Of a DNA stretch of 64,000 nucleotides, positions 37,192-49,560 are shown piece by piece. Below the pieces are notes generated by a model. The model saw only the letters and a list, made by a program, of their open reading frames with translations, had not been told where the DNA came from and made no database searches. The DNA is from Tetrahymena elliotti 4EA (lineage: Eukaryota; Ciliophora; Oligohymenophorea; Hymenostomatida; Tetrahymenidae), in the NCBI GenBank assembly GCA_000231825.2, contig JH720360.1:406872-470871 (forward strand), in the 5' to 3' direction. The position numbers were made by a program, and so were the translations under genes. Numbering within the stretch: position 1 is the stretch's first letter; each line of letters opens with the position of its first letter.

Positions 37192-38091
37192 ATGTTCGGA
37201 TTAGCTTCTAAAGGTTTGTTAAATAACTCTTTGGTTATGGTACCTTAGATGAACTTCGGTGCTAACTTAAAGCAATTAAAGATTAGAATGAAAGCCATTG
37301 GTTCAATTAAGAAGATCACCAAGGCCATGAAGATGGTTGCTGCATCAAAAATGAAAGCTGAAACCAGCAGATTAGAAAATGGTAGAAACTTCGCCGTTGG
37401 CAGCGTACAAAAGGTTTTGGAAAACGAATCTTACGTCCAAAAGAAGAAATCTGCCACCACCCCCAAAACTACCCTTCTCGTTCCCATCACTTCCGATAAG
37501 GGTTTGTGCGGTTCTGTTAATTCCAGTATTATCAGAGAAGTTAAGAGATTAGCCCTCAATAATAGATCTGCTTACGGTCTTTTACCCGTTGGTGAAAAGG
37601 GTTCCAGTGGTTTAGCTAGACCTTTCCCCGATTTACTTAAGAATTCTATCGTTGCTATCTAAACTATCAATTTCCCCACTGCTGCCGCTATTGGCCACTA
37701 GATCTCCTTATAAGCTAATGGTTATGATCAAGTTAATTTAATATACAATCATTTCAAGAATGCCATTTCTTACCTTGTTAAGCACTAAGAATTGCTCCCT
37801 AGAGCCCATTTCTTAAACTTATTCAAGTACGTTACCCGTCACGAAGCTGTTGAACCTGAATTGGAATATTCTAAGAACTACTTCTATGAATTGTACATGG
37901 CTTCTTCTGTTTACAATGCCCTCCTCAACTCCTCTGCTTCTGAATAAGCTTCTCGTATGAACGCTATGGAAAACGCTTCCAAGAACGCTGGTGAAATTCT
38001 TTCAAAGCTCACTCTCGATTACAATAAGGCTCGTTAAGCTAAAATTACTATGGAACTTATTGAAATTATTTCTGGTGCCTCCATTGTTTGA
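37192..38091 (+). CDS. ATP5F1C: Mitochondrial ATP synthase F1 gamma subunit
   Basis: An intronless gene of 299 residues. A short N-terminal presequence (MFGLASKGLLNNSLVMVPQ) leads into the gamma-subunit start NLKQLKIRMKAIGSIKKITK. The family block SDKGLCGSVNSSI follows, and the C-terminus SASEQASRMNAMENASKNAG ... LIEIISGASIV carries the conserved gamma signature. It forms the rotating central stalk of F1 in the mitochondrial matrix and couples proton flow to ATP synthesis. Codons are strongly biased to C-ending and AAG forms, as expected for an abundant protein. The start is the only ATG upstream of the conserved helix that provides a presequence; an alternative Met at residue 20 would remove it. 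Confidence 0.97.
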
Positions 38092-39137
38092 TCATAATAA
38101 TTTAGAGACCTCTTTTTAATATAGGATATACTTATTATTATTGTTATAAGCAATTGCAACAAGTAAATTAATAAGTAAAGTAAATCTTCCATATTGTTGA
38201 TATTGATTGTTGTTATTGTCATCAAATTAAATAACCAATCACAAGCACTAAAGTAGCACTTTAAACATATTAGTATTATTTACATGTATGCATTGTTGAA
38301 TAAGTATTCGTCTTCCTCCAACTTCAATAGCATTAAACAGTCCTTATTATTTTTCCTATATAAAAAGCTTTTTTGGTGATAAATTTTAGATCAAAGCAAT
38401 CAAAATATCTTAACCTTTATTTTTTTAAAATCATAGCATGAATTAAGCAAAAAAGGAATTAAATATTAAAATAGCATCTTAAAGTAATGAATAAAAAGCT
38501 AATTTAGGTTTCCTTTTCAAAAGTTTAGCAAGGGATAAATATTATCAGAAATCAACAAATAAACATTCTGGCAAAGATAATTTAAAATAATTCAAAGCAA
38601 AATAACAGGAAAAAATATTCTTTTGTTAAATTTATGAGTATTGTTGAGGGAAAAAAAGAAAATTTTATTTTAAGTATTTTAGTGAAATATTGTTGAACAA
38701 AAACATTTGTAAAACGCAAAAAATAATTAATGATCAAAATTTAGCTGAGATTTTAAGCAAAAAAAAAATTAATTTAATTTTTTTAAACTTTTTGTTCAAC
38801 TTTGTAAATAACTTTCTTAAATTCAATTATTTTTGATTTATAAAGATGTCTGTTAAATTGAATTACTTGCTAAGATTAAACAAAATTTATTCAATTTTTT
38901 AACAAGTTAATTCAAGCTAAATTATGTGATTGATTTACTTTAGTAATAGTAGAAATAATGACAAAACAAAAAATAAAGAACTTTTTTCTTAAAATAATTC
39001 TGAAAATGAAATATGAATAATTAAGAAATTTACTTAAAAGATTAATACAACCAACACACAGCTTTTATGAAGGGTGATTACAATATTTTCCAATAAATAA
39101 AAGTAAAATAATTAAATTAGTATTTTTAGTTTATATA
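38092..39137. other. Intergenic between convergent genes
   Basis: 3' flanks of ATP synthase gamma and pyruvate kinase. AT-rich with poly-A/T runs; no gene seen. Confidence 0.6.
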
Positions 39138-41589
39138 TCATTTAACTTCCTTGATTTTAAGGATATCACCTTGATCAGGTTCTTCTTCATTGGAACCAAG
39201 GATAACAATAGCGTTTTATCCAGACTTAATAAAACCTTATTCTTTGGCAGCATCAACAGCATAATCAATAAGCTTGTTAATACCTTTTATTAATATGAGA
39301 AAGTTAAATTTTAATTTCATAACTGTATATTTTACCTTAGAATGAAGGAACTCTTAAACATCTGACACCGAAGGTAGTGCAAAGGCCCTTAATAGTACCG
39401 TTTTCAGTGGAGACGACGAAAATTTAAGCACTAGGTCTGTACTTGGAGACATATCTGGCCATATCACCATTAGTAGTGAATACGATAATGACAGGGCTTT
39501 CAATTTCAAAACTCATTTGAACAGCAGAAATAGCCATTGATTCAATAGCAGAAACTTTTTTCTATTATAATATTAATATTATTTTAGATGATCAAAAAAA
39601 TTCAAATGTTGATAAATTTGATTAAACTTTAGATTTTTAAAAAAATCAATTTATTAAATGCTTTTTCTAATTTTTAACAAACTGTTAAGAATTTTGCTAA
39701 ATCTGATTTTTTGACCTTCTTTAATCTAATTAACCTTAAATAATTAGAGCTTTTAATTAAATAATTTAATACCTTGTTGTTAGTTCTTTACCAGAAAGTT
39801 TGTCTGTTGTCATAGCAAAGTTCAGCTTCTGAGCAAATGTAAGCCATAGTTTAGACAGCTTGAACAGGGAAAGATCCATTAGCTGTTTCACCTGAAAGCA
39901 TGACAGCATCAGTACCATCTAAAACTGCATTAGCAACATCACTTGCTTCAGCTCTAGTAGGTCTGGGATTCTTAATCATACTTTCCATCATTTAGGTAGC
40001 AGTAATAATGGGTTTACCTTTCTGTTAATAGATAAAATCATTAGATCAATTTAAATAAGATTAAAATTACTTCAAGGGCTTTACGGATCATCCATTTTTG
40101 AGCAACAAAGACCTTCTAGGGAGGAATTTCCATACCTAAATCACCACGAGCAACCATGATACCATCAGCAGCATCTAAGATTTGTTCATAATTGTGAAGA
40201 CCTTCTTGATTTTCAATTTTGGCAATAATCTTGATGTGTTCACCTTAAGGTCCCAAGATATCTCTAACATATTCAATATCTTCAGCCTTTCTAGTGAAAG
40301 ATAAGGCGATGCAGTCAATACCATGCTTAAGACCGAAGTTGACGATATCGTCTTCATCCTTTTCAGTGACGGTAGGAAGATCAATAAGAGCACCAGGTAA
40401 GTTCATGTTCTTCTTTTCACCAATGCTGCAAGTATTTTAAACAGTAACAATAACACTTTCCTATTAGATTAAAATAAAGATATTAGTTTAGTTTAAACAT
40501 TTTATTTCTTCATTTTAATTAATATTTTTCTTTTTGTTTTATCTTAGATTCTAAAAAATTTTTATTATTATTTATGTTTTTAATGATCAGAAAATCAAAA
40601 TTTATTCATCAACAATAAATAATTTATTTATTTATTTGGCTTTTCAATAATTTAACTAACCTCTTCAAAAAAAAATTTAATTTCACTTAAAACTTCTATT
40701 AGAATTTTATCATTCATTTTTTAGTTTATTTTTAGAAGAATAATAAGAAATAAAGAAAATATTTTACTGCTTTGATTTCCTTAACGATGCAAACTAATGA
40801 GCCATCAGCAATCAAGACTTAGCCTCCAACCTTGACACTCTTAGGTAAACTTTTGTAGGAACAAGCAAGAACTTTCTCATCTCCTAAAACGCTGTAATCA
40901 GTAGCTTGAAAATTAAAAATAAAACAAATATTGAAGGGACAATATATAGTCTAATAAGCTTACTGATTTCTAGTTCTTGTCCAGCTACGAGGTTGATAAG
41001 TTTCTTTGTTTAATCCTTAATATTACCAGTTCTGATTTCAGGTCCCTTTTTGATTATTAATAGTAAATTTAATACAAAATTATACAAACTTTTCAAAACT
41101 CTAATGGTTTGGTTGCTAAAAGGCTTTAAATATTGATATAAGATAGTACCTTAGTGTCAAGCATAAGAGCACATTAGTGGTTCTTTCTAGCCTTGAAAGC
41201 TTCCTTGAGCTTTTTGGCAGTTTCTGCATGACCCTATTAAAATAAAAATTCAGTTTAAAATCCATTAATTAAGATAAAGTTTTATTCTATTTCATTAAAA
41301 GAGAATTTTAAAGGCTTACAGCATGATCACCATGAGAGAAGTTCAAACGAGCAACACTCATACCACTTTCAAGCATCTTAATAAGGGTGTCATGATCCCA
41401 ACAAGAGGGCCTACATTATTATGAGTAAGTAAAGGTTATTCAAAAGTAGAAAATGGAAAAACTTCAAAGTATTCTTTTATTTTTCTAAATAAATTACCCA
41501 ATTGTGCAGACAACTTTAGTCTTTCTCTTGCTGTAATCAGTGTCTGAGAGAATACCTTCTAGGGTGAATTCAGAGTAGCTTGAGTCCAT
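39138..41589 (-). CDS. PYK: Pyruvate kinase
   Basis: Nine exons (41589-41498, 41410-41320, 41233-41150, 41045-40964, 40904-40768, 40460-40071, 40021-39773, 39561-39336, 39283-39138) join in phase to 498 residues. Landmarks: [40 protein letters not shown], the active-site signature [13 protein letters not shown] with its catalytic Lys, [11 protein letters not shown], and ITATQMMESMI. The C-terminal allosteric domain is present ([16 protein letters not shown]). It converts phosphoenolpyruvate and ADP to pyruvate and ATP in the cytosol. Intron 5 (307 bp) falls in the B domain. C-ending codons dominate, consistent with high expression. Confidence 0.97.
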
Positions 41590-43127
41590 TTATTGTTTTT
41601 GTTTTAAGAGTTATTGTTAAAGTTTTTTATTTAAAATTTTTTGATTATTAATTAATTATTGTTAATTTATTGTATTAGACCTAGCAATTTATATTAATAA
41701 TAAATATGCCAGCGTAATCTATCAAAAAATAAACTTCTATTCTTAGATACTATCTTAATTAATAAAATTGTTAAGAAGTGACAATGGATACATTTACTAA
41801 CATTATTTTTTAATGTTTTTTTCACTATAATCTGAAGGAGTAAATATTAATAAACACTTTACTTTTCTTCATTCATTTTCTTGGAATTAATAATTACCTA
41901 TTTTTCCAATGAAATAATACATGATAAACTTCTTGCATAAATTATTTAGAAACGTATTAGATAATTAATGCATCATTCATTTTAAGATATCCAATCCATT
42001 ATGACTGCCTTATTTTAATGTACTAGGATTATAATTTTGTTCACTCTAATTTTGAGTGCCATTTGCATTGAAATAACTTAAATCTTTTCAAGAAATTCTA
42101 TGGAGACTTTCTCTCCACTTCTCATGAGAAGTTTTAAGAAGATTTGCAAGTATTTTTTTTCAAACATAGATAGTCATTTAATTTGAATAACAAGTTAAAA
42201 AAGAGCTAATATAAGAATGATTCGATAATGAATCTTGGTTTAAAGTAATATCATTCTTTAATTAATTCATTAAACAAATCGTTCTATTCAAAAGATAAAT
42301 ATTTGAGCTTGAAATTTACAACAGTGTTAAAATGATATTAAGGCACACTTATTTAAAAAATACTTGACTTAAACTGCTAAATAGTATATGTAGATTTAAA
42401 TATACAGTCAAATAAGTAAATAATCAGTCAATTAAATAAAAATAATAACTTTTCCTAACTAAGAATCAATGTTTTTATGGGTGTTACATTGCTTTTAAAA
42501 TACGAAGGAATTTTAAGAAATAAATCTGTAATCTATGTCACTACAAAGTTAAAAAAATGGAATAGTTACAAATAAGTATGATAGTCAACATTTTTTGATA
42601 ATTTTGCTTAGTAAATTTGCAATAAATACTTTTCTTCTTTCATATTGGATTAATAAATATAAACATAAATAAAAAATTAAAGTTTTTGAAATTTTGTTTA
42701 GTAGAATAAAATTAGCGAGTAATAATATCATATTTGTATCTAACAACGTAATGAAAAAAATAAGTTAAGATGAAGGATAGGAGAATGAAATATAGGATTT
42801 TTAAGAAAAAGGATTGAATTAAAATTCGAAAATAGTATTTGAGTGATGAGAATAAGATTTTGACATATTATAAATATTACATATAAAGTGGATTTAATTA
42901 AGTACAATAAATATAACTAATAATTTTAACTTTTGCTCATTCAAAAGCAATCACACTTATTATAAAATTCAATGTTTTCACTTTTTAGAAATTTATTTGT
43001 AATCGATTGATCATACATAAAACACTAATAGGTTAAAGTTAAAATCTTTCTATTTATTTCTTTTTTTTCTTTATCATTTATTTATTTATTGATTTTAGCT
43101 TTATTTTGTTTAACTTCTTAATTTCAA
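41590..43127. other. Intergenic spacer
   Basis: 1.5 kb of AT-rich sequence upstream of pyruvate kinase and downstream of the next minus-strand gene. No gene or RNA recognised. Confidence 0.6.
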
Positions 43128-44703
43128 TCAATCTCTTACTCTCTATTTTATCTTTTCATATTGCTTTCTTAATATTCCCAAGAGATTTTCATCAGGATAC
43201 AAAGATGTCTCTAACTCTTCAATTTGCTTTTGGTAGCTATTCTTAAGTAAGCTTAGTAACTCTGACTCATTTTTTCTAGATAAGCTATTATAACTAGGCT
43301 TTCCTTCTTCAGGTCTCAAGTCGTATAATTTATTCTATTATTTGATATTGATGGGAATTGTTTAAATGTATTTGATTGCTTTAATTTGTAATTAATTTAC
43401 ATTTGCGTCTTTGAATAAGCCTTAATATCCTAATATTTCGTAAACCTTCAAAAAACCTAGAGTATTTTTATACGTGTTAAACATGTTTTCAATAAAAACC
43501 AAATATACATACCTCTTTCATCTAAATCTGGTTCTACTCTGAATTTTTACTTATTTATTACTCTAAGTTTTTAAGCTTCAAGAGCTGGATTATAATCATA
43601 ATTAGCAGGAGGCCAGTCTGGTAATACATACCACCATCTTTTTAATATTTCATAAATTATTGTATCCTTGCCTTTTCTAACAGGTTCCTCTCTGTTACGA
43701 GAACTTTTATTTATTAATATTAATACTTAATTATCCATTTATTTTAAATGATAGATTTTTTGAATTGCTCATTTTTCAAAATGAAAACTCAAGAAGAATA
43801 TTTAAAATAAAATCATTTCTATTTATCATTCATTTTTTGATTTTATTAATCTGAATAAATTACCTAGAAGTAGAACTCTTTTGTGTGGAAGAAGAAGATG
43901 AAGGCTTAGATTATTTATGAGCTGATTATGGTGTAGGTTTAGGCTTCCATCCGTATTTGTTTCTGATTTCATGAATATCTTTTAATCGATTTTAATATTT
44001 ATAAATTAGTGATAGAAATAAGAAAAGTTTAAATTGTTTGTGTTTTTTCAAAACATTTTCAAATAATTAACAAATTAGCAAAAAAAGTAATTATTTGATT
44101 CATTTTATCAATTATTAATAGTCATTAATTTGGCGCTATTAATTAAGTATTAATATCTATATAATTCGCTGTTCGATAATGAATTTACTAACAATAATTA
44201 AATTTATTTCATATATTTCTTATTTACAAAAAAATAGCAATATCTAATTAAAAAAATTGGCTATTTTTTTAAATCCATTATGTAAGCTTTACCATCAGAA
44301 TTGGAATCATCTGCAATGAAAAGATCTTTGTCTGAGGCATGTCCATCAGATTCTATTTCCATCTTTTGTTAAGAGGATTAGACTCTTTCTTAGTCTTTTC
44401 TTTAGACCTTTTCTTGAACTTTTTTATTTAAATCGGAATTGTTCTTAACTTGCTAGTTATTCTAGACACTTTTTCCATTTCCATTAGCTTATTTCAAATT
44501 CTTATTAGGCTCAGGAGCACTTACTTCAGCCTATTCATTTACTTCTTCTATTTATAATTAATTTATTTAAATTATACTTCTAAAAATATGATGGTACTTT
44601 TTTCTGGTTATTTTGGTGCAATAACTTATGGTTCATCATCTTCGTCATCATCAATAACCAATTTTTTTCTTCTATTACTCTATTAATTTTCAGATAAAAG
44701 CAT
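43128..44703 (-). CDS. Acidic protein with Trp-rich RWWYVLPDWPP motif
   Basis: Five exons (44703-44598, 44547-44293, 43978-43864, 43703-43513, 43456-43128) join in phase to 331 residues. The N-terminal third is charged and disordered, with KKLVIDDDEDDEPQVIAP, Gln/Lys stretches and an acidic end (DKDLFIADDSNSD). The C-terminal half is folded-looking: EIRNKYGWKPKPTP, then YEILKRWWYVLPDWPPANYD, RGFLKVYEILGY and a helical end LLGILRKQYEKIKQRVRD. Introns are 50, 314, 160 and 56 bp; the 314-bp one is inferred from phase (SNSD|DIHEI). Splitting into two genes at that intron is the main alternative. I do not recognise the family. The acidic-plus-basic layout suggests a nuclear or chromatin protein, which is inference. 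Confidence 0.7.
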
Positions 44704-46002
44704 TAATTTTGTGGATTTGTAGTAGCTTATTTATTTCAAAATATCTTTGATTTTAATAATAAGAAACTATTACTGTTGATTGCTAAGTATCCATTTCTAC
44801 TATTTATTTAATTTTCTAAGACTTCAATAAATATTTTTTAATCTAAAATTTTTCCTAAGTCTTTTTTGAGATTCCTCAAATTTTCTTTAAGTCTTTTTTT
44901 ATTAATTAATTAGTTTTAAGAAATTTTTAAAGTCTTTATAAGCTTATATGCTTTGTTAGACAAAATAGTATATGAGCTTATTTAGCAATCAAACATTAGT
45001 AAATTAATTGTGTGATTTTATTTTTCAAGCAATAAAATGAAATTTTAATAAGAAGATTGCTTACTATTTCTTCTATTAAAGTTAAGAAACTAATTATTTT
45101 TGAAAAACTTGAATGTTTAAAAAATAAGTATTAAACCCTAAATATATTATTAACTCAATTTTAAAAATATTTTAAACTCATTAATAATATTAAATATTTG
45201 GCTTAAATTGCCAATAAAATTTCAATTCATATTCTTATAGGAAGCTATTTTTTTATCAATTAATTTTAGAATTTTTATTTCTATTTAAAAATTTAAAAAC
45301 ACTTAAATCATTGAATTTTTTAGAGACTATTTTATCTTTATTTAAACTATGAATGTTAAAAATTATTTTTTAGTTAGATTTAAATAGTTCTTCGACTCTA
45401 TTTTTTCTATTTTAAACACTTTTATTCTCATTTTTTCTAAATGAAAATTTCTATATTTAGTTTTACAATTCAAGCTCTCTCTCTTGCTAATCAGATATTT
45501 GATAAATATCATTACTAATAATTTGTTTTTTTTAAATATAAAAGTTTTAATTTTTGGATTACCTCTAAAAATCAAATTTGCTTATATATCTTAATATTAA
45601 TTACATTATATTTTATATTCCAAATAATAATAATAATAATTAATTAATTTATTTTATTAACAATAATATTATTAACTTTTAAATAATTTTTTCAGCATAT
45701 TTCATAATATCTAAGAAACTGAATAATTAGAATTATTTAATCAATAAATTCTTAAATAAAATAATCTTTTAAATTAAATTATATAGTTTTTAAAATAATG
45801 ATTTCTTTCCTTCTAGCACTGGTATGAAAGGTAATTTGAATTCAAAATATCAGATTATCATTATTGTAATTTAAAGATATTTTAAAGAAGAATTTGAAAT
45901 TTCTATTGGTAATAATTTATTTAAGTTAAAGATGTTGAAATAAGAGTTTATAAATATAAGATTAGATAATTTCACAACAAATCTTTCTTGAAATTTATTT
46001 CA
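44704..46002. other. Intergenic, with a possible unassembled exon
   Basis: Mostly AT-rich. On the minus strand around 44900-44760 a protein-like stretch (KENLRNLKKDLGKILDQK) is open but stops before reaching the next gene, and no intron with standard sites joins it cleanly. It may be 5' leader or an upstream exon. A 70-codon minus-strand frame at 45363-45575 lacks support. Confidence 0.4.
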
Positions 46003-46233
46003 TCACTTTTTCATAATTTTTTTTAAAACAATATTCAAAATTAATTGTTAAAGAGACTTGAATAAAAAACTCTCAACAATTTCCTTTACATTTGATTAAA
46101 TTGATAATGATTGTTCTATTGTCTCAAGTTAGCTTTATTTCCTTTTGCCTCCTCCAAGTCCCATAGCAATATTATTAGCTATAGTCAATCCCAATCCAGC
46201 TCCTTTTGTTGACATTGGCTTTTATTTCATCAT
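46003..46233 (-). pseudogene. Histidine-kinase ATPase-domain relic (G2 box)
   Basis: A 76-codon minus-strand frame starts MMKQKPMSTKGAGLGLTIAN and continues NIAMGLGGGKRKQSQLETIE. The GxGLGLTI segment is the G2 ATP-lid motif of sensor histidine kinases, in the form common in ciliate hybrid kinases. Nothing upstream supplies the H box, N box or G1 box, and downstream only weakly recalls the end of the HATPase fold. It is therefore most likely a leftover piece of a kinase gene. It lies just past the VDAC 3' end. Confidence 0.55.
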
Positions 46234-46539
46234 AAAATTGAAATTTATTTTATTATTAAATGAAAATTTTTATTCAAATTATATTTTAAACCTAATTAAA
46301 TTGCACTTAAATACAATTTTAATCAATTAAGTTTTTCTTTATTTTTTATTATTTTGATATGAATGAATATTAAAAAAATCAAAGAAAATAGATTTTTAAT
46401 TGTAATTAAAGTAATAAAGAGAATGACAGCTATTTATATAATATACAAATTTACACATTAAGTGATTAGACTATATATATTATATAAGTTATTGCTTGCT
46501 TGCTTACAACTAACTAACTATATTAGTTAATAATATAAA

Positions 46540-48126
46540 TCAAAAGTTGGTTTCTAATTGTAAACCGAAAGGAATGGGAGGGAATTTGCTGAAGTCGACG
46601 ATGTTCTTTTCTTGTAAAGCTAATTGGAGACCAGCAGTAAGAGTGAATTATCTGTTAAGAGCATACTTAGAAGCCAAAGTTAAATCTAACTTGTTGTTGA
46701 TCTTACCCTTGACAGTCAAGTCGTTGTTAACCTTACGTTGAGCACCAACGGTGAATGAAGGCTTGAAGCTGTGACCCTTGTTTTAGACTTCGAGGGCGAG
46801 CTTGGTGTTAGAGTCATGGAAGTAAGTAACGGTACCAGTAAGAGTGCCGACCTATATTTAGTAAAATATATATTGATATAAGTTAATTGATTTTTATAAA
46901 ATTAAAATTTAATAATTATCAACCAACCAGTCAATTTAAAGTTGAGAAGCAGATAAAAGTGACGTGGTTTTTTTTTTGGAATAAAAAATAATTAAATAAT
47001 TTGAATTTAAATGTTTAGTTTTTTGCTTCTAATAGTAAAAATGATGCATGTCTATTCATAAGTTTTTCTTGCTATGAGATTTAAAAAAGTGATATTTTTT
47101 AATGAATAATAAACAGCTAAGCAAACTAACTAATTGTATCAATTTTATAAAAAACATTTTTGTTTGTGGAATTATGGGATATCAATAACCTTTAAAATCC
47201 TACTTATGAGTTATAATTGTATTGTTAATAATCTATTAGAAATTGTTTGATTAAGAAGCTCAGTTATGGTTATGTAATAATAATCAATCAATATTAATAA
47301 TTATTGCTTGCTTAAAAATTATTAAAGATTATTTATCATATTATATGTGTTTATTATTGATTGGTATCTCTTCTAATATCTTACTTAAAGTCTTAGTAAT
47401 ACTTAAAATTTTAAAATAAACTTGATTGATGGATATCTTTCTGCTTATTTGATTGATAATATCTTAAATGCTATGTAAAATAGCTCTTTTAATCTTATGA
47501 AAATTTACCTTTAAGTCCTTAGCTTCCTTGCTGTCAGATTCGTGCTTAAGATTAGCTTCATACTTATCATTAGCATAACCAACGAGAGCGTCGTATCTCT
47601 TTAAAGCCAAAGCTTAGAGATTAAGGGAGAAAACACCACCATAGTAGAGAGATCCCTTCTTGATGTAGTTTCTGTGAGTAAGGACGGGAGCATCACCAGG
47701 AACTAATTCTAATCTGGTGTTAGATTCGCAAGTGCTACCAAAATAGTTAGTACCTAATCTGAAATTGAACTTAGATAAGGTGGTGTCGGTCTTGACGTTG
47801 GAGAAGAAGTTCCATGATTTGCCGGAAATGGTGTAGTTACCCAAATCGAAGTGGAGCTTGACATCACCAGATCTTCTCTAAGCGAATTAGAAGGTGTACT
47901 TATCAAGGAAAGGGAATTAGAATTTACCTTCATCGCTAATCTTGTAGGTAACCTTTCCGTCCTTTTGAGCAGCGGCAACCTTAGCCTTATAGTCAACCTT
48001 ACCACCGTTGGTAGTGCTGGCCTTGAACTTGTAGGTTTCGAAGGTTCCATGGACGTAGTCGTCAGAAAGAACGTTGTTGCTAGAACCGAGAGTGGTGAGG
48101 GGTTAAAGCTTTAAAGATTGAGCCAT
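46540..48126 (-). CDS. VDAC: Mitochondrial outer-membrane porin VDAC
   Basis: Exons 48126-47509 and 46851-46540 give 309 residues, near the usual 280-300. It starts MAQSLKLQPLTTLGSSNN and shows the alternating hydrophobic/polar pattern of a 19-strand beta barrel: GKVDYKAKVAAAQ, GKVTYKI, DVKLHFDLGNYTISG, LTGTVTYFHDSNTKLALEV and KVNNDLTVKGKINNK. The closing strand PFGLQLETNF ends with an aromatic. No presequence is present, as expected for an outer-membrane barrel. It passes ATP, ADP and metabolites across the outer membrane. Strong C-ending codon bias indicates high expression. The 657-bp intron is the longest found in the window. Confidence 0.93.
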
Positions 48127-49560
48127 TTTTGATTATATTGATTTTGTAATCTGCTTTTCTTAAAAATAAATAATATTTATTCAAATTAAATATTTATTAT
48201 TACAAAGATTGATATTTTTATTTTTAATCACTTTTCTAATAAGAAACGATCTTCTCTATGTATTTCTTTCTTCTTTCTTCTTTTTTTATTTTTCTTTTTC
48301 TTTCTTTTTCTTTTAAGATCCTAACACATGCAATCAACCAAATAAATTAAAAATTACTGTAAATATGCCTCATAATGCTTATATCTAGATATCCATGCAT
48401 ATTATATTTTATTTAATTTATTGATTGATTGGATCTTCTGCTTTGATTTTATATTAGTTATCTAAAAGCATTCATACACTTATGATCGACTTTTATCAAA
48501 ATTTAGTATTCAATATTTCGTAGTAATTATGAATACACTGTTTTCCTCTTCAATCAATACAATATCTTCCCTCTCTACAATATCTTTCATTCATTATTTC
48601 TAAAAATTTCTAAATTAAAAATTAGAAATTTTTTTCTTTTTGTTTACATATCAAATTTCATTCTGTTAAATTTTTAAATTATTTCTATTTATGTACTTCT
48701 TAAATTAAAAATTTACAAAATACTTCTTGACATACCATGGAATTTCTTTGAAATTAGTCTGAACTGTATATGGTAGTGATTTATTTATTTAATTTTTTAA
48801 AAACACAAAGAAATACTAAGCAAATAAAATATCTATTAAAAGAAAATTCATTTAAATTATAATTAAAATGCTTATTTATTTTATTTGAAATTCAATAAAT
48901 AGAACGCATAATTGATAAAGATGAATGGCGGTAAATAATTCGAATTTAACAAAATAATCTGTCTAAACGATATACTGATAATCATGCTCTCAAATTACAT
49001 ATCTTTTAATTGAAATATATATAATTGAGCTTTTAGTTTATTTGTTATTTATGATTGATTGTTCTGATTTAGTTAATCAACAAATAAAAGATATATCATT
49101 CCATCAAAAATTACAAAATTTATAATCCACTAATTTTCCCATATAAACCGATTTCTAACACAATTTTTAAATATTTAATAAAATCTATTTCTTAGAACTT
49201 TCTATTTGAAAAATTAAGCATTTAAAATGATAGCAGGGATAAAAAGGATTGTAGTCTGTATTTTATTTTTAACCTTTTCAGATATACTTTAAGATATAGA
49301 GTAAATTAATACTACTGCAAGAAAGCTTTATTTTTTCAATAATCCTCCTAGGAATAATCAATCAACAATCCTTTCCAAGAAATATTAACTTACTTCATTT
49401 GTGTAAAAAACAAACAAATAAAAGCATTATAAAATATAAGCTAGAAATAATAATTAAAAGACCATCATAGTTTATCCATAAGAAAATGATACACCTGCTA
49501 CAACAAACCATCTTTAAAAATAAGTTACTTTTTAAATCTAACAACCTACTAAATTAGTAA
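48127..49560. other. Divergent intergenic region, possible 5' exon
   Basis: Promoters of VDAC (minus) and the RsmH-like gene (plus) should lie here. At 49227 a + frame begins MIAGIKRIVVCILFLTFSD, which looks like a signal sequence, and stays open for 148 codons into the RsmH-like gene in another frame. Whether it is an upstream exon is discussed under findings. Confidence 0.45.

Noticed and set aside
45363..45575. A 70-codon Lys-rich minus-strand frame
   Set aside because: Random AT-rich DNA with only TGA as stop gives such frames often; no motif, splice context or homology-like pattern.
47614..48114. Standard-code frames on both strands around the VDAC gene
   Set aside because: The real VDAC frame explains the region; the others are alternative phases or fragments bounded by TAA/TAG, which are Gln here.
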